From: Mycolicibacter terrae
GTDB lineage: Bacteria; Actinomycetota; Actinomycetes; Mycobacteriales; Mycobacteriaceae
Assembly: GCF_010727125.1 (NCBI RefSeq)
Contig: NZ_AP022564.1
Span: 1,240,001 to 1,304,000, forward strand
Direction: 5' to 3'
Length of the DNA stretch: 64,000 bases
Positions within the stretch are counted from its first letter, which is position 1. The number at the start of each line of letters is the position of its first letter. The notes beneath the pieces are model-generated. The model saw nothing but the letters and a program-made list of their open reading frames with translations. It did not search any database and was not told the origin of the DNA. A program made the translations under genes and the position numbers. Below are positions 19,649 to 31,961 of the stretch, piece by piece.

Positions 19649-20137
19649 TCAGGCGCCGTGGCCGGGCTCGATGTCGCCGACGTCGGAGAACGCCAGCAGC
19701 TTCTCGACCGGTCGAGACGCATGCCCGGCGATGGGTTCCAACAGGTAGCCCAGGTGGTCGCCGAGCTCGATACGGTTCAGCGTCTTGCCGACGAACCACG
19801 CCGGAGCGTCGTCGAGGATCGGCATACCGGCCGGCCCGGTGTGCCAGGAGCAGTGCTGGAATTTGTCGGTGTCGTCGCCGGTCTGGCCGCCGAACAGCCG
19901 GGCGAGCCCGAGGCTGCGGCGCGCCAGCACATGGACGGCCAGGTGCTGCGACCGGGCTGCCACCCCGAAGGTGTGATTGCGCTTGGATATCCCGACCAGA
20001 AACCTCTGCGGCTCCAGGCTGGTCTGGGTGGCGAAGCCGACCAGGCAGCCCGAGGCGTTGCCGTCGGCCGCGGTCGTCACCACGAACATGGTGTAGCCCA
20101 GCCTGGCGGCCAGGCGTTCGAATGATTCGTCGTCCAT
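19649..20137 (-). CDS. Flavin reductase family protein (FMN-binding split barrel)
   Basis: A 162-residue split-barrel flavoprotein. SGCLVGFATQTSLEPQRFLV and GISKRNHTFGVAARS are the typical FMN-site strands of flavin reductases that supply reduced flavin to monooxygenases or act on their own. It lies just downstream of nuoN (28 bases from the nuoN stop to its ATG at 20137) on the same strand, so it may be read through from the nuo operon; no functional link is evident. It converges on the Gfo/Idh/MocA gene with only eight bases between the stops. Confidence 0.8.
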   Translation of the reverse strand: MDDESFERLAARLGYTMFVVTTAADGNASGCLVGFATQTSLEPQRFLVGISKRNHTFGVAARSQHLAVHVLARRSLGLARLFGGQTGDDTDKFQHCSWHTGPAGMPILDDAPAWFVGKTLNRIELGDHLGYLLEPIAGHASRPVEKLLAFSDVGDIEPGHGA

Positions 20138-20164
20138 CAGTCCATGATGACCGGCGCCCGGCGT

Positions 20165-21781
20165 CTACCGGGCAAATTGCGTTGCGGCATCCACCAGATC
20201 CAGCAGCGGCTGTGGGAACACCCCCAGCGCGATGGTGACCGCGGCACATAGCGCGATCGCCGCCTTGCTCCACACGCTGGGTAGCACCAGGCGCGGCGCG
20301 TCGTCGGGGGAGTCGGTGAAGAACATCAGCACGATCACCCGGACGTAGAAGTAGGCGGCGACGCCGCTGGTGATCACGCCGATCACCACCAGCGGGACGG
20401 CGCCGCCCTCGGCGGCGGCCTTGAACACGGCGAACTTGGCGACGAAGCCGCTGGTCAGCGGGATGCCCGCGAACGCCAGCAGGAACATCGAAAACAGCAG
20501 GCCCACAACGGGATAGCGCTGCCCCAGACCGGCCCACCGGGCCATGTCGAGCTCTTCCTCGCCGCCCGGGCCACGGATCAGGTTCACCACCGCGAACGCG
20601 CCCACGGTGGAGAAGCTGTAGGCGACCAGGTAGAACAGCGTCGAGGAGACGCCCGCTGGGTTCGCGGCCAGTACGCCGGTCAGCACGAAGCCCACATGGG
20701 CGACCGAGGAGTAGGCCAGCATTCGCTTGATGTCGGTCTGGGTGATCGCGGCGATGGTGGCGGCCACCATGGTCAGCACCGAGATCAGCCACAGCAGCGG
20801 GCGCCACTGTGCTTCCAGCGCCGGCAGCGCGACGTAGATGATCCGCAGCATCGCCCCGAATGCGGCGACCTTGGTGGCGGCCGCCATGAAACCGGTGATC
20901 GGGGTCGGTGCGCCGACGTAGACGTCGGGAACCCAGGAGTGGAACGGTACGGCGCCCACCTTGAAGAACAGCCCCACCAGCAGCAGCCCCGCGCCGATCA
21001 GCGCCAGGGGGTCGCCGCTGTGGGTGAACAGCTGCTCGCCGATGTCCGGCAGTGCCAGCGTGGCCGTCGCGCCATAGATCAGGGCCGCCCCGAACAGGAA
21101 CAGCGCTGAGGAGAACGCGCCCAGCAGAAAGTATTTCAGCGCCGCTTCCTGAGACAGCAGGCGGCGATAGCGGGCCAGCCCGCACAGCAGATACAGCGGC
21201 AGGGAGAGCACTTCCAGCGCCACGAACATGGTGACCAGGTCATTGGCGGCAGGGAACACCATCATGCCGCCGATCGCCAGCACGGTCAGCGGGAACACCT
21301 CGGTCTGGGTCACCCCGCTGCGGGCGGCGTCGAGTTCGGTGACGCTGCCCGGGACCGCGGATGCCTGCGGGGTGAACGAATCCAGGCCCGCGCGCCCGCC
21401 GGCGCCGACGGACACCGCGGACCCCGTCGGCGCGCTCGCTGCCCCCGGGCCCTCGGTGGCGCCGACGTTGCGTTCGGCGATGAAGACGACGGCCATGATC
21501 CCGACCAGCAGCACAGTGCCCTGCAGCACCAGCACCGGCCGGTCGACCGCCACTGCGCCGAGCACCGCGAGGTGCCCGGCGGCCGGCAGGTCGCGGCCCA
21601 CCGCGACGACGGCGGCGAACGCGGCGGCCAGCCCGCCGATGGCCAGCAGGACCTGCATCAGGTAGCGCGCCCGCCGTGCGACGAACGCCTCGAAGAGCAC
21701 GCCGGTGACCGCGGTGCCGAAGACGATCAGCAGCGGCAGCAGTAGGTCGTATTCGACGTGGGGTGTTGGCATGCCCGACAT
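20165..21781 (-). CDS. nuoN: NADH-quinone oxidoreductase subunit N
   Basis: A 538-residue antiporter-like subunit of complex I with about 14 helices, last gene of the nuo operon. Typical stretches are YRRLLSQEAALKYFLLGAFS, SWVPDVYVGAPTPITGFMAA (with the lysine helix nearby) and AYSSVAHVGFVLTG. An Ala/Gly-rich loop of about 50 residues (ATEGPGAASAPTGS onward, 110-160) is inserted between early helices, a feature of actinobacterial NuoN. ATG 21781 is used; ATG 21772 is three codons later. Two bases separate it from the nuoM stop. Confidence 0.95.
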   Translation of the reverse strand: MSGMPTPHVEYDLLLPLLIVFGTAVTGVLFEAFVARRARYLMQVLLAIGGLAAAFAAVVAVGRDLPAAGHLAVLGAVAVDRPVLVLQGTVLLVGIMAVVFIAERNVGATEGPGAASAPTGSAVSVGAGGRAGLDSFTPQASAVPGSVTELDAARSGVTQTEVFPLTVLAIGGMMVFPAANDLVTMFVALEVLSLPLYLLCGLARYRRLLSQEAALKYFLLGAFSSALFLFGAALIYGATATLALPDIGEQLFTHSGDPLALIGAGLLLVGLFFKVGAVPFHSWVPDVYVGAPTPITGFMAAATKVAAFGAMLRIIYVALPALEAQWRPLLWLISVLTMVAATIAAITQTDIKRMLAYSSVAHVGFVLTGVLAANPAGVSSTLFYLVAYSFSTVGAFAVVNLIRGPGGEEELDMARWAGLGQRYPVVGLLFSMFLLAFAGIPLTSGFVAKFAVFKAAAEGGAVPLVVIGVITSGVAAYFYVRVIVLMFFTDSPDDAPRLVLPSVWSKAAIALCAAVTIALGVFPQPLLDLVDAATQFAR

Positions 21782-21783
21782 GG

Positions 21784-23355
21784 TCAGTGCGCCCCCTCAG
21801 CGGTCAGCGGTGCCGGGTCGGTTTGACCGATGGTGGTCAAGGTGTGCTCGACGCCCGGATTGATGATGTCCAGCACCGGTTTCGGGTAGAAGCCCAAGAA
21901 CAGCAGCAGCGCGATCAACGGTGCGACGACGACGAGCTCGCGCGGAACCAGATCGCGGATGCGTTCGTTGCCCGCGGTGACCGGGCCGGTCATCACCCGC
22001 TGGTAGAGCCACAGCATGTAGATCGACGACAGCACCAGTGCGGTCGAGCCGACCGTCGCTGCCAGCCAGTACCGGTTGAAAGTGCCCACCAATACCAGGA
22101 ATTCGCTGATGAACGGTGCGAGCCCGGGCAGTGACAGGGTGGCCATCGCCGCGACCATGAAGGTGCCGGCCATGACCGGCGCCACCTTCTGCACGCCGCC
22201 GTAGTCGGCGATCGAGCGGGTGCCGCCGCGCCGGGAGATCAGGAAACCGGCGATCAGGAACAGCGCCGCGGTGGACAGCCCGTGGTTGAGCATGTACAGC
22301 GTCGAACCGCTCTGGCCCTGGCTGGTCATCACGAAGATCCCCAGGATGATGAAACCGAAGTGCGAGATCGACGTGTAGGCGATCAGCCGCATCATGTCGC
22401 GCTGGCCGATCGCCACCATCGCGCCGTAGACCACCCCGATCACCGCCAGCACGATGATCGCCGGGCGGAAATACGTTGAGGCGTCCGGGAACAGCTGCAG
22501 GCAGTAGCGCAGCATGCCGAAGGTTCCCACCTTGTCCATGACGGCCATCATCAGCACCGCGGTGGCGGGGGTGGATTCCACGGCGGCGTCGGGCAACCAG
22601 CGGTGCAGTGGCCACAGCGGAGCCTTGACCGCGAACGCGAACATGAAACCGGCGAACAGCAGCTTGAGTACGCCCGGATCGACCGTGGTGGTGGCCGAGG
22701 AGAACAGCGACACCAGTTCGCGGAAGTCGAAGGTGCCGCCCGAGGAGCTCTCAGCGCCCTCCCGGGCGCTCACCACATACACCCCGATCACCGCGGCCAG
22801 CATGATCAGGCCGCCGAACAGGTTGTACAGCAGGAACTTCAGCGCCGCTTGGGAACGCTTGGCGCCGTTGCCGAAGCCGCCGATCATGAAGTACATCGGG
22901 ATCAGCATCGCCTCGAAGAACACGTAGAACAGCAGCACATCCAGCGAGACCAGCGAGATCAGCACCATCGCCTCGACGGTCAGGGTCAGCGCGGCGAAGG
23001 CGTGCGGACCGCGGCTTCGCGCACCGCCGTCGTTCCAGCCGGCCAACATCAGCAGCGGCACCAGCCCGGCGGTCAGCAATGCCAGCACCACCGCGATACC
23101 GTCCACGCCGAGCGTGTAGCTCGCCCCGAACGCCGGTATCCAGGAATGGGATTCGACGAACTGGTAGGGGGCGGCGACAGGTGTCGTGTCGAAACCGGCG
23201 GTGACCACGATCGCCACCGCCAGCGTCGCCAGGCTCACCAGCAGGCCGGTCCACTTCGCCAGCCGCGCGGCCCCGGCCGGGAGCATGATCACCAGGCCGG
23301 CGCCGACCAGCGGCGCCAGCCACAGCAGGCTCAGCCAGGGCAGGTTCGTGTTCAC
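21784..23355 (-). CDS. nuoM: NADH-quinone oxidoreductase subunit M
   Basis: A 523-residue proton-pumping subunit with about 14 helices. [20 protein letters not shown] has the conserved Glu of helix 5, and [20 protein letters not shown] is the conserved loop after the lysine helix. [12 protein letters not shown] is in helix 10. GTG 23355 overlaps the nuoL stop as GTGA, so translation is coupled. Confidence 0.96.
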   Translation of the reverse strand: MNTNLPWLSLLWLAPLVGAGLVIMLPAGAARLAKWTGLLVSLATLAVAIVVTAGFDTTPVAAPYQFVESHSWIPAFGASYTLGVDGIAVVLALLTAGLVPLLMLAGWNDGGARSRGPHAFAALTLTVEAMVLISLVSLDVLLFYVFFEAMLIPMYFMIGGFGNGAKRSQAALKFLLYNLFGGLIMLAAVIGVYVVSAREGAESSSGGTFDFRELVSLFSSATTTVDPGVLKLLFAGFMFAFAVKAPLWPLHRWLPDAAVESTPATAVLMMAVMDKVGTFGMLRYCLQLFPDASTYFRPAIIVLAVIGVVYGAMVAIGQRDMMRLIAYTSISHFGFIILGIFVMTSQGQSGSTLYMLNHGLSTAALFLIAGFLISRRGGTRSIADYGGVQKVAPVMAGTFMVAAMATLSLPGLAPFISEFLVLVGTFNRYWLAATVGSTALVLSSIYMLWLYQRVMTGPVTAGNERIRDLVPRELVVVAPLIALLLFLGFYPKPVLDIINPGVEHTLTTIGQTDPAPLTAEGAH

Positions 23356-25298
23356 AGTTGCACCGCCAGGACTACCGCGACGACCAGCACCGTGCCGGCC
23401 AGCATGGTCAGCGCATAGGAGCGCACGAAGCCGGTCTGCAGGCGCCGCACCAGGATCGATGCGACCGCGACCAGCCCGGCCCCGGCGTTGACCGAACCGT
23501 CCACCGCCCGGTCATCGACGTCGACCAGGGCTTGCGCCAGTCGGTTACCCGGACGCATGAACACCTCCTCGTTGAAGGCATCGCCGTAGAGATACTCGCG
23601 GGCCGCCACCGTCAGGGGCGACACGTCGGTAGGTGCGATGACCGGTATCGGTCTGCGGCCGTACATGCGGTAGGCGAGTGCAACGCCGAGCAGGACGATG
23701 CCCAGCGTGACGGCGCCGGTGAGCCAGGCCGGGATGGCATGTGCCGTCGCATGGCCCCCTGAATGCTCCAGGGCCACCGGGGTCACCACCGGTTCGAGCC
23801 AGTGCTCCAGCCGCCCGCCGATGGTCAGCGCGGCCCCGGAGATCACCGCACCGACCGCCAGCACGATCATCGGCCAGGTCATCACCCGCGGGGACTCGTG
23901 CGGATGCTGCAGTGCCCGCTCGGCGCTGACCTCGCTCTCGTCGGCGGCCCAGCGGCGCTCGCCGGCGAACGTCATCAGCATCACCCGGGTCATGTAGAAG
24001 GCGGTGATCCCCGCGCCGAGGATGGTGACCGCGCCCAGGATCCAGCCTCGCGTTCCGCCGGTGGCCAGCGCGGCTTCGATGATGGCGTCCTTGGACCAGT
24101 ACCCGGCGAACGGCGGCACCCCGATGATCGCCAGGTAACACAGCCCGAACGTCACGAACGTCACCGGCATGAAGGCGCGCAGCGCACCGTAGCGGCGCAT
24201 GTCCTGCTCGTCGTTCATGCCGTGCATCACCGAACCGGAGCCCAGGAACAGTCCGGCCTTGAAGAAGCCGTGGGTGAGCAGGTGCAGGATCGCGACGGCG
24301 TAGCCCGCCGGGCCGAGCCCGGCGGCCAGCACCATGTAGCCGATCTGGCTGACGGTGGAGGCGGCCAGCGCCCGCTTGATGTCGTCCTTGGCGCAGCCGA
24401 TGATCGCACCGAAGAGCAGCGTGACCGCACCGACCACCACGACCGCCAGTCGCGCGTCGGCCGACAGGTCATACACCGGGCCGGAGCGCACGATCAGGTA
24501 CACCCCGGCGGTCACCATGGTGGCGGCGTGGATCAACGCCGACACCGGGGTGGGGCCCTCCATCGCGTCGAACAACCAGGCCTGCAGCGGCACCTGGGCG
24601 GACTTGGCGCACGCCCCCAGCAGCAGCAGTAGGCCGATCGCGGTGGTGAGCCCACTGGGTCCGGCTTCGCCGACCGCACTGAACAAGCCGTCGAAGGACA
24701 GCGTGCCGAAGCCGGCGAACATGGCGAACATGGCCAGTGACAGCCCGATGTCGCCGACCCGGTTGGACACGAAGGCCTTCTTGCCGGCAGCCGCCGCCAC
24801 CGGTCGGGCGTACCAGAACCCGATCAGCAGGTACGACGCCAGGCCGACACCTTCCCAACCCACGTAGAGGGCCAGGTAGTTGTCGGCGACGACCAGCAGC
24901 AGCATCGCCGCGACGAACAGGTTGAGGTAGGCGAAGAAACGTCGGCGATCGGGGTCGGTGGCCATATAACCGATCGAGTAGATGTGGATCAACGCGCCCA
25001 CGCCACTGATCAGCAGCACGAAGCAGATCGACAGCGGGTCGATGAGCACCCCGAAGTCGACGTGCAGGGCGCCGACCGGCACCCAGCTGAACAGGTGAGT
25101 GTGCATCGCCCGGTCCTCGCCCGGCCTGCCCAGCATCTCGGCCAGCAGCGCCAGTCCGATCCCGAACGAGGCGAGCACGGTGGCGCAGCCCAGCAGGTGC
25201 CCCCACCGGTCGGTCCGCCGCCCGCCGAGCAACAGGATCAGCGCGCCGGCCGCCGGCAGGGCCACCAGCAGCCAGCTCAGCTGGCTCAGATTCGTCAT
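23352..25298 (-). CDS. nuoL: NADH-quinone oxidoreductase subunit L
   Basis: A 648-residue antiporter-like subunit with about 16 helices and the long lateral C-terminal helix. Conserved stretches include [46 protein letters not shown] and [17 protein letters not shown]. The start is ATG 25298 because GGGGAG lies five bases upstream; an in-frame TTG at 25310 is not needed. It begins 15 bases after the nuoK stop. Confidence 0.96.
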   Translation of the reverse strand: MTNLSQLSWLLVALPAAGALILLLGGRRTDRWGHLLGCATVLASFGIGLALLAEMLGRPGEDRAMHTHLFSWVPVGALHVDFGVLIDPLSICFVLLISGVGALIHIYSIGYMATDPDRRRFFAYLNLFVAAMLLLVVADNYLALYVGWEGVGLASYLLIGFWYARPVAAAAGKKAFVSNRVGDIGLSLAMFAMFAGFGTLSFDGLFSAVGEAGPSGLTTAIGLLLLLGACAKSAQVPLQAWLFDAMEGPTPVSALIHAATMVTAGVYLIVRSGPVYDLSADARLAVVVVGAVTLLFGAIIGCAKDDIKRALAASTVSQIGYMVLAAGLGPAGYAVAILHLLTHGFFKAGLFLGSGSVMHGMNDEQDMRRYGALRAFMPVTFVTFGLCYLAIIGVPPFAGYWSKDAIIEAALATGGTRGWILGAVTILGAGITAFYMTRVMLMTFAGERRWAADESEVSAERALQHPHESPRVMTWPMIVLAVGAVISGAALTIGGRLEHWLEPVVTPVALEHSGGHATAHAIPAWLTGAVTLGIVLLGVALAYRMYGRRPIPVIAPTDVSPLTVAAREYLYGDAFNEEVFMRPGNRLAQALVDVDDRAVDGSVNAGAGLVAVASILVRRLQTGFVRSYALTMLAGTVLVVAVVLAVQL

Positions 25299-25313
25299 AG
25301 AGCTCCCCAACTC

Positions 25314-25613
25314 CTAGCCGCGCAGTAGGTTCGCGTCGTCGACCGAGACGGATCGCCGGGCCCGGAAGATCGTCATGATGATGGCCAGGCCGATCACCAC
25401 CTCGCAGGCGGCGACGACCATCGTGAAGAACGCCACCATCTGGCCGTCGAGCTGGGTGTGCAGCCGGGCGAAGGTGACGAAGGCCAGATTGGCGGCGTTG
25501 AGCATCAGCTCGACGCACATGAACATCACCAAGGCGTTACGCCGCAACATCACTCCGGTGGCGCCCAGGGTGAACAGCATCGCCGACAGGTACAGGTAGT
25601 TCTCCGGATTCAC
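25314..25613 (-). CDS. nuoK: NADH-quinone oxidoreductase subunit K
   Basis: A 99-residue, three-helix subunit: [38 protein letters not shown] (with the essential Glu) and a third helix with a conserved Glu ([15 protein letters not shown]). The two membrane glutamates of the proton path are present. GTG 25613 overlaps the nuoJ stop as GTGA. Confidence 0.95.
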   Translation of the reverse strand: MNPENYLYLSAMLFTLGATGVMLRRNALVMFMCVELMLNAANLAFVTFARLHTQLDGQMVAFFTMVVAACEVVIGLAIIMTIFRARRSVSVDDANLLRG

Positions 25614-26419
25614 TGGTCTGACTCCTCCCCGTTCGCGGCCGCGTGCGCCGCGTTGCCGGTGGCGCCGACCCAGCGGTGCTGCAACGTGTCCGACACCGAC
25701 AGCTCCGAGTAGGACCCGTCGGGCAGCCGGGCGGCGATGTCGACGGCGTTGTGCCGGGCATAGACACCCGGCGTCGGCAGCGGCGTCGCGCGGTGGCCGG
25801 CCTGGAAGCGCCGGATGGACAGCTCCCGCTGCGTCATCCGCGGCCGCAGTCGTTCCCGATGTGTCAGCACCATGGCGGCGACCACCGCGGTGATCAGCAA
25901 TGCACTGGTGAGCTCGAAGGCCCAGAGGTAGCGGGTGAAGATCAGGGCCGCCAGGCCCTCGACGTTGCTCTGGCCCAACTCGGCCGCGCCGCCGGTTGCC
26001 GTGGCCGGAGTGCCGACCCGGTGCAGGTGCACGGTGGCGCCGCCGATCCCCGCGATCAGCAGTATCCCGAAGCCGATGCCGGCGAGCGTCGAAGCGACTC
26101 GCTGGCCGCGCAGGGTCTCCACCAGTGACTCGGCGGAGTCGACCCCGATCAGCATCATCACGAAGAGGAACAGCATCATCACCGCGCCGGTGTAGACGAC
26201 GATCTGCACCACCCCGAGGAACATCGCGTCCTGGACGAAATAGAACACCGCCAGAACGAGCATCGTCATCGCCAGGAACAGTGCCGAATACACGGCCTTG
26301 GCGGCGGTGACGACCCCGACCGCACCGACCAGTGCGCACGCGCCCAGAACCCAGAACGTCACCGCCTCCCCGGTGGAGGTGCGGACGACGATGTCGGCGG
26401 CGAGCAGAACGGTGTCCAT
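25610..26419 (-). CDS. nuoJ: NADH-quinone oxidoreductase subunit J
   Basis: A 269-residue subunit with five helices in the first 190 residues and a soluble C-terminal tail of some 70 residues ([20 protein letters not shown]) not found in E. coli NuoJ but usual in actinobacteria. [20 protein letters not shown] is the conserved third helix. ATG 26419 and the nuoI stop overlap by one base (TGATG). Confidence 0.95.
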   Translation of the reverse strand: MDTVLLAADIVVRTSTGEAVTFWVLGACALVGAVGVVTAAKAVYSALFLAMTMLVLAVFYFVQDAMFLGVVQIVVYTGAVMMLFLFVMMLIGVDSAESLVETLRGQRVASTLAGIGFGILLIAGIGGATVHLHRVGTPATATGGAAELGQSNVEGLAALIFTRYLWAFELTSALLITAVVAAMVLTHRERLRPRMTQRELSIRRFQAGHRATPLPTPGVYARHNAVDIAARLPDGSYSELSVSDTLQHRWVGATGNAAHAAANGEESDQ

Positions 26420-26988
26420 CAGGCCTTACCCTGTTTCTTGCGATCCAGCATGACGAACAGGTCGGGGTTCTCATCGAGCCCGTCGGGGCTGACCCTGCCC
26501 AGGTAGTAGTCCTTGTCGGTGGCGCCGGGCGGCATCGGGTGCGGCGGTTCGGTCATGCCGGGCTCCAGCGGTGCCAGCAGCTGGTGGCGTTCCAAGATCA
26601 GATCGGCGCGGTTGTCGGCGGCCATCTCGTAGTCGTTGGTCATGGTCAGGGCGCGGGTGGGGCAGGCCTCGATGCAGAGGCCGCAGCCGATACAGCGCAG
26701 GTAGTTGATCTGGTAGACGCGGCCGTAGCGTTCGCCGGGGGAGAAGCGTTCCTCGTCGGTGTTGTCGGCGGCCTCGACATAGATGGCGTCGGCGGGACAG
26801 GCCCACGCGCACAGTTCGCAGCCGATGCACTTCTCCAGCCCGTCCGGGTGCCGGTTGAGCTGATGGCGGCCGTGGTAGCGCGGCGCCGTCGGCTTCTTCC
26901 GCTCGGGGTAGCCGTCGTTGATCGGCCGTTTGAACATCGTCTTCCAGGTGACGCCGAACCCGGCCAGAGCGTCTCTGAGCTTAGCCAT
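26419..26988 (-). CDS. nuoI: NADH-quinone oxidoreductase subunit I (2x 4Fe-4S)
   Basis: A 189-residue ferredoxin-like subunit carrying clusters N6a and N6b: [20 protein letters not shown] and [19 protein letters not shown]. It hands electrons from NuoG to NuoB. Of two in-frame ATGs I choose 26988 (MAKLRD), because AGGAGG lies six bases upstream of it but directly abuts the ATG at 26994. With this start it overlaps the nuoH stop by eight bases. Confidence 0.95.
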   Translation of the reverse strand: MAKLRDALAGFGVTWKTMFKRPINDGYPERKKPTAPRYHGRHQLNRHPDGLEKCIGCELCAWACPADAIYVEAADNTDEERFSPGERYGRVYQINYLRCIGCGLCIEACPTRALTMTNDYEMAADNRADLILERHQLLAPLEPGMTEPPHPMPPGATDKDYYLGRVSPDGLDENPDLFVMLDRKKQGKA

Positions 26989-28207
26989 TGACATCCTCCT
27001 TGACCCGCGGTGAATCGCCCTGCGGCAGCGGTGGTGTCGGGAATGAACCTTGCGATGCGACGACGGGCGGTGGCGCGGGTGCGGCGCGCCGGGTGTTCAC
27101 CGCGCTGAAGCGGCGATGCAACGCCGCCAGCACCACCAGCGTGGTGAGCGTGCTGAGGGCTATCAGCACGACCTGCCAGTGCTGGTAGCCGTCGTTGCGC
27201 AGACTGCGCATCACCGCCGCGACCAGCACCCAGGCCAGCGCCAAAGGGATCAGGATCTTCCAGCCCAGTGCCATGAACTGGTCATAACGCAGCCGGGGCA
27301 GGGTGGCACGCAGCCAGATGTAGATGAAGATGAAACCCCACACCTTGGCGGTGAACCACAACAGCGGCCACCACCCCTGGTTGGCGCCGGCCCACATGTT
27401 GATCGGGAACGGCGCATGCCAACCGCCGAAGAACAATGTCACGGCCAACGCCGAAACCGTGGTGATGTTGATGTATTCGGCGAGGAAGAACAGCGCGAAC
27501 TTCAATGACGAGTACTCGGTGTGGAAGCCGCCGACGAGTTCGCCTTCGGCTTCGGGCAAGTCGAACGGGGCCCGGTTGGTCTCACCGACCATCGCGGTCA
27601 GATAGACCATGAACGACGGCAGCAGCAGGAAGGTGAACCACACCCGGTCCTGGGCGGCCACGATGCCCGAGGTGGACATCGTCCCGGCGTAGAGGAACAC
27701 CGAGGCGAAGGACAGTCCCATCGCGACCTCGTAGGAGATCACCTGGGCGGTGGAGCGGATGCCGCCCAGCAGCGGGTAGGCCGACCCGGACGACCAGCCG
27801 GCCAGGATGATCCCGTAGACGCCGATCGACGACATCGCCAGGACGAACAGCACCGCGATCGGCAGGTCGGCGAGCTGCAACGCGGTGCGGTGGCCGAAGA
27901 TGCTGACTTCCGGCCCGAGCGGCATCACCGCGAACGCGGTGATCGCCGGCACCGTCGAGATGACCGGTGCCATCACGTAGATCGCCCGGTCGACGCCGAC
28001 GGGGGTGATGTCCTCCTTGAGGGCCAGTTTGACGCCGTCGGCCAGACTCTGCAGCCAGCCCTTCGGCCCGACCCGGTTGGGCCCGGGTCGCATCTGCATG
28101 CGGCCCAGCACCTTTCGTTCGATGACGATCGCGAACAACACCGTCAACACCAGGAATACGAAGATGCCCAGCACCTTGGCCAGTATCAGCCACCAGGGAT
28201 CGCTCAT
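26981..28207 (-). CDS. nuoH: NADH-quinone oxidoreductase subunit H
   Basis: A 408-residue quinone-site membrane subunit of eight to nine helices. [20 protein letters not shown] is the conserved first loop, and [20 protein letters not shown] the quinone-chamber loop. The C-terminal 45 residues ([15 protein letters not shown] onward) are a Pro-rich extension seen in mycobacteria and have no counterpart in E. coli. ATG 28207 overlaps the nuoG stop by ATGA. Confidence 0.96.
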   Translation of the reverse strand: MSDPWWLILAKVLGIFVFLVLTVLFAIVIERKVLGRMQMRPGPNRVGPKGWLQSLADGVKLALKEDITPVGVDRAIYVMAPVISTVPAITAFAVMPLGPEVSIFGHRTALQLADLPIAVLFVLAMSSIGVYGIILAGWSSGSAYPLLGGIRSTAQVISYEVAMGLSFASVFLYAGTMSTSGIVAAQDRVWFTFLLLPSFMVYLTAMVGETNRAPFDLPEAEGELVGGFHTEYSSLKFALFFLAEYINITTVSALAVTLFFGGWHAPFPINMWAGANQGWWPLLWFTAKVWGFIFIYIWLRATLPRLRYDQFMALGWKILIPLALAWVLVAAVMRSLRNDGYQHWQVVLIALSTLTTLVVLAALHRRFSAVNTRRAAPAPPPVVASQGSFPTPPLPQGDSPRVKEDVNG

Positions 28208-30627
28208 GGTCTGCGTCCAATCCGTACCACCGCACCCGGGCCGACGCCGAGGTTCCGGTGCACCGCTGAGTCAGAAGAATTCATCGGTAGCCACACCACC
28301 CGGTCCGGCATCTCGGTGATGACCAGTGGCAGCGTGATATCTCCGCGCTCGGTGCTGACCGTGACCGGATCGCCCGGCGCGGCACCGATCTCGGCGGCGG
28401 TCGCCGCCGACAGCCGCGCCACCGGTTTGCGGGCGGTGCCGGCCAGGTTCGGCTCACCGGCCTGCATCAGGCCGTTGTCCAGCAGCATGCGCCAGCCCGC
28501 CAGTACGGCCTCGCCGGAGTCCGGCTGCCCCGGACGGCCCGGCGCCACATCGGGGGCGGCCACCCGCTCGCCGTCCCAGGCGCCCAGCCGGGCCAGCTCC
28601 TCGCGCGCGGCCTCCACCGACGAAAGCCCCAACGCGACGTCCATCTCTTCGGCGAGCGCGTCGAGCACCCGCAGATCCGACAGGGTGCCGCGCTCACCGA
28701 GCGCGACACCGAACCGGCGGGGCCGGCCCTCCCAGTTGAGATAGGTGCCGGACTTCTCGACCGCCGCGGCGACCGGCAGCACCACGTCGGCGCGTTCGGT
28801 GACCTCGCTGTGCCGCAACTCGAAGCTGACCAGGAATCCGACCTCGTCCAGGGCGGTCAGCGCTGCAGCCGGGTCGGCCAGGTCGGCCGGTTCGACCCCG
28901 CCGACCAGCAGCGCGCCCAACGTCCCGTCGGCGGCGGCCGCCAGGATGGCGTCGGTGTCCCGTCCGGCCTGCGCCGGCAGCTCGTCGGGGCCGTCGAGGC
29001 CCCACGCCTGTGCGACCTCGGCGCGCGCGGACGCGTCGCCCAGCGGACGCCCGCCGGGCAGCAGGCCCGCCAAGGCGCCGGAATCCAGTGCGCCGCGCTC
29101 CCCGGCGCGACGCGGCACCCAGGCCAGCCGCGCGCCGGTCGCCTCGGCCAGCCGGACCGCCGCCGACAGCGCGCCCGGTGAGCCCGCCAACCGCTCACCG
29201 ATCAGCACCACCGCGCCCGGCCGGCGCAGCAGCTCGGTGAGCTCGGCGTGACCGGAGCCCTCGTGGATACCATCCAGCGCCGCCGCCTCGCCACCGGGAA
29301 CGGTCGGCACCAGGGTGCCGAACATCTTGGTCAGCGCACGGTCGGCGAACGGCGCGACGCTGAACACCTTGGTGCCCTTCTTGCGGGCCGCTTTGCGCAG
29401 CCGCAGGAAGATGATCGGCGATTCCTCCTCGGGCTCGAAGCCGGCCAGTAGCACCGCCGGGGCGGCTTCCAGGTCGGCGTAGGTGACCCCGAAATCCCCT
29501 GACACGCCGCGCCCGGCCACCCGCGCGGCCAGGAACGCGGCTTCCTCGGCGGACTGGGTGCGAGCCCGGAAGTCGATGTCGTCGCCGCGCAGCACCACCC
29601 GGGTGAACTTGGCGTAGCCGTAGGCGTCTTCGGCGGTCACCCGACCGCCGACCAGCACGCCGGTGCGTCCGCGGGCCGCGGCGAGGCCGCGCGCCGCGAC
29701 CGCCAGTGCGTGCGGCCACGACGTGGGGACCAGGTTTCCACCGTCGTCACGCACCAGCGGAGTGCTGATCCGGTCGGGCTGGGTGGCGTAGGTGAACGCC
29801 CAGCGCCCCTTGTCGCAGTTCCACTCTTCGTTGACCTGCCCGTCTTCGCCGGCCATCCGGCGCATCACCTTGCCGCGGCGGTGGTCGGTGCGCTGCGCGC
29901 AGCCGGCCGCGCAGTGCTCGCAGACGCTGGGCGTGGACACCAGGTCGAACGGGCGGGCCCGGAATCGGTAGGACGCGCCGGTGAGCGCCCCGACCGGGCA
30001 GATCTGCACGGTGTTGCCGGAGAAGTAGGAGTCGAACGGCGTCTCGGTGTAGATGCCGACCTGTTGCAGGGCGCCGCGATCCATCATCTCGATGAACTTG
30101 TCCCCGGCGATCTCGTCGGAGAACCGGGTGCAGCGCGCACACAGGATGCAGCGGTCCCGGTCCAGCAGTACCTGCGAGGAGATGTTGATCGGCTTGGGGT
30201 AGGTCCGCTTGGTCTCTTCGAAGCGGGTCTCGGTGCGGCCGTGGGTCATTGCCTGGTTTTGCAGCGGGCATTCACCGCCCTTGTCGCAGGTCGGGCAGTC
30301 CAGCGGGTGGTTGATCAGCAGCAGTTCCATCACCAGGTGCTGGGCCCGGTCGGCTTCGGCGGAGGTGTGCTGGGTGCGCACCACCATGCCGTCGGCGGCG
30401 GCGACCGCGCAGGACGGCTGCGGCTTGCGCTGCCCCTCCACCTCGACCATGCACTGTCGGCACCAGGCGACCGGGTCCAGCAGCGGGTGGTCGCAGAACC
30501 GCGGGATCTCGATGCCCAGCTGCTCGGCGGCCCGAATGATCAAGGTGCCCTTGGGAACCGTGATCTGTTGGTCGTCGATGGTGAACGTCACCGACTCCTG
30601 GCCATCCGGCTGAGAAGTTTGAGTCAC
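28204..30627 (-). CDS. nuoG: NADH-quinone oxidoreductase subunit G
   Basis: An 807-residue iron-sulfur subunit of the peripheral arm. The N-terminal 2Fe-2S domain shows [19 protein letters not shown] with the fourth Cys in PQPSCAVAA. Then follow [17 protein letters not shown] (N5 region), the 4Fe-4S ferredoxin pattern [10 protein letters not shown], and CEHCAAGC (the extra N7-type cluster of some bacteria). The rest is a molybdopterin-oxidoreductase-like domain. M. tuberculosis NuoG has been reported to inhibit macrophage apoptosis. GTG 30627 overlaps nuoF by GTGA. Confidence 0.96.
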   Translation of the reverse strand: MTQTSQPDGQESVTFTIDDQQITVPKGTLIIRAAEQLGIEIPRFCDHPLLDPVAWCRQCMVEVEGQRKPQPSCAVAAADGMVVRTQHTSAEADRAQHLVMELLLINHPLDCPTCDKGGECPLQNQAMTHGRTETRFEETKRTYPKPINISSQVLLDRDRCILCARCTRFSDEIAGDKFIEMMDRGALQQVGIYTETPFDSYFSGNTVQICPVGALTGASYRFRARPFDLVSTPSVCEHCAAGCAQRTDHRRGKVMRRMAGEDGQVNEEWNCDKGRWAFTYATQPDRISTPLVRDDGGNLVPTSWPHALAVAARGLAAARGRTGVLVGGRVTAEDAYGYAKFTRVVLRGDDIDFRARTQSAEEAAFLAARVAGRGVSGDFGVTYADLEAAPAVLLAGFEPEEESPIIFLRLRKAARKKGTKVFSVAPFADRALTKMFGTLVPTVPGGEAAALDGIHEGSGHAELTELLRRPGAVVLIGERLAGSPGALSAAVRLAEATGARLAWVPRRAGERGALDSGALAGLLPGGRPLGDASARAEVAQAWGLDGPDELPAQAGRDTDAILAAAADGTLGALLVGGVEPADLADPAAALTALDEVGFLVSFELRHSEVTERADVVLPVAAAVEKSGTYLNWEGRPRRFGVALGERGTLSDLRVLDALAEEMDVALGLSSVEAAREELARLGAWDGERVAAPDVAPGRPGQPDSGEAVLAGWRMLLDNGLMQAGEPNLAGTARKPVARLSAATAAEIGAAPGDPVTVSTERGDITLPLVITEMPDRVVWLPMNSSDSAVHRNLGVGPGAVVRIGRRP

Positions 30628-31961
30628 GCCACACCGCCTGCTGATCCGCCTGCCACGAACATGCTCGCTTTCGGGTCGAACGGGCAGCCCCCGTCAAGAT
30701 GGGCGATGTATTCGTCACGGAAGTACTCGATCGACGACTTCACCGGCATCGCGGCACCGTCGCCCAAGGCGCAGAACGATTTCCCGAACAGGACGTCGGC
30801 GATGTCGAGCAATGTGTCGAGGTCTTCGGGGGTGCCGCGACCGGTCTCCAGTCGTTCATAGATCGGGACCAGCCAGTAGGTGCCCTCGCGGCACGGCGTG
30901 CACTTCCCGCAGGACTCATGCTTGTAGAACTCCGACCAGCGCCGGGCCGCACGCACCACGCACGTGGTCTCGTCGAAGATCTGTAATGCCTTGGTGCCCA
31001 GCATCGATCCCGCCGAGGCCATACCCTCGTAGTCCAGCGGGATATCGAGGTGTTCTTCGGTCAGCAGCGGGGTCGACGATCCGCCCGGTGTCCAGAACTT
31101 CAGCCGGTGCCCGTCGCGTATCCCGCCGGCGTAACCGAGCAGTTCACGCAGCGTGATGCCCAGCGGGGCCTCGTACTGGCCCGGCCGGTTCACATGCCCG
31201 GACAGCGAATACAAGGTGAAGCCACGGGACTTCTCGGTACCCATCGATCGGAACCACTCCGCCCCGTTGCGCAGGATCGATGGCACCGAGGCGATGGATT
31301 CGACGTTGTTGACCACGGTGGGCGAGGCGTACAGCCCGGCCACCGCTGGGAACGGCGGCCGCAGCCGCGGCTGGCCCCGGTAGCCCTCCAGCGAATCGAT
31401 CAGCGCCGTCTCCTCGCCGCAGATATACGCACCCGCACCGGCGTGCACGGTGATGTCCAGGTCGAAGCCGCTGCCGTCGATGTCGGTGCCCAGCAACCCG
31501 GCCGCGTAGGCCTCGGCGACCGCGGCCTGCAACCGGCGCACCACCGGCAGCACCTCGCCGCGCACGTAGATGAAGGCCTGGTGGGCCCGGATCGCGTAGC
31601 AGCAGACGATCATGCCCTCGATCAGCACGTGCGGCGTCGCCAGCAGCAGCGGAATGTCCTTACAGGTGCCGGGTTCGGACTCATCGGCGTTGACCAGCAG
31701 GTAATGAGGCTTCGCTGCGGCGCCTTGATCGCCTTGCGGGACGAACGACCACTTGGTCCCGGTGGAGAACCCGGCGCCGCCCCGCCCGCGCAGCCCGGAG
31801 TCCTTGACCAGTTCGATGACCTCGTCGGGCGTCATCGCCAGCGCTTTGCGCATGCCCACGTAGCCGTCATGGCGGCGGTAGGTCGCAAGCGTCCACGACT
31901 CGGGATCATCCCAGTAGCTGCTGAGCACCGGCGTCAGCGGTGTGCCCCCCGGAACCGTCAT
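30624..31961 (-). CDS. nuoF: NADH-quinone oxidoreductase subunit F (NADH/FMN site)
   Basis: A 445-residue flavoprotein, the NADH entry point. NADH binding [15 protein letters not shown] (about residues 59-73), FMN-site ESEPGTCKD and [17 protein letters not shown], and the N3 4Fe-4S motif [12 protein letters not shown] (about 350). ATG 31961 overlaps the nuoE stop by ATGA. Confidence 0.97.
   Translation of the reverse strand: MTVPGGTPLTPVLSSYWDDPESWTLATYRRHDGYVGMRKALAMTPDEVIELVKDSGLRGRGGAGFSTGTKWSFVPQGDQGAAAKPHYLLVNADESEPGTCKDIPLLLATPHVLIEGMIVCCYAIRAHQAFIYVRGEVLPVVRRLQAAVAEAYAAGLLGTDIDGSGFDLDITVHAGAGAYICGEETALIDSLEGYRGQPRLRPPFPAVAGLYASPTVVNNVESIASVPSILRNGAEWFRSMGTEKSRGFTLYSLSGHVNRPGQYEAPLGITLRELLGYAGGIRDGHRLKFWTPGGSSTPLLTEEHLDIPLDYEGMASAGSMLGTKALQIFDETTCVVRAARRWSEFYKHESCGKCTPCREGTYWLVPIYERLETGRGTPEDLDTLLDIADVLFGKSFCALGDGAAMPVKSSIEYFRDEYIAHLDGGCPFDPKASMFVAGGSAGGVA

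Noticed and set aside
25299..25310. Upstream TTG start for nuoL
   Set aside because: The GGGGAG before ATG 25298 is well spaced, so the extension is unnecessary.
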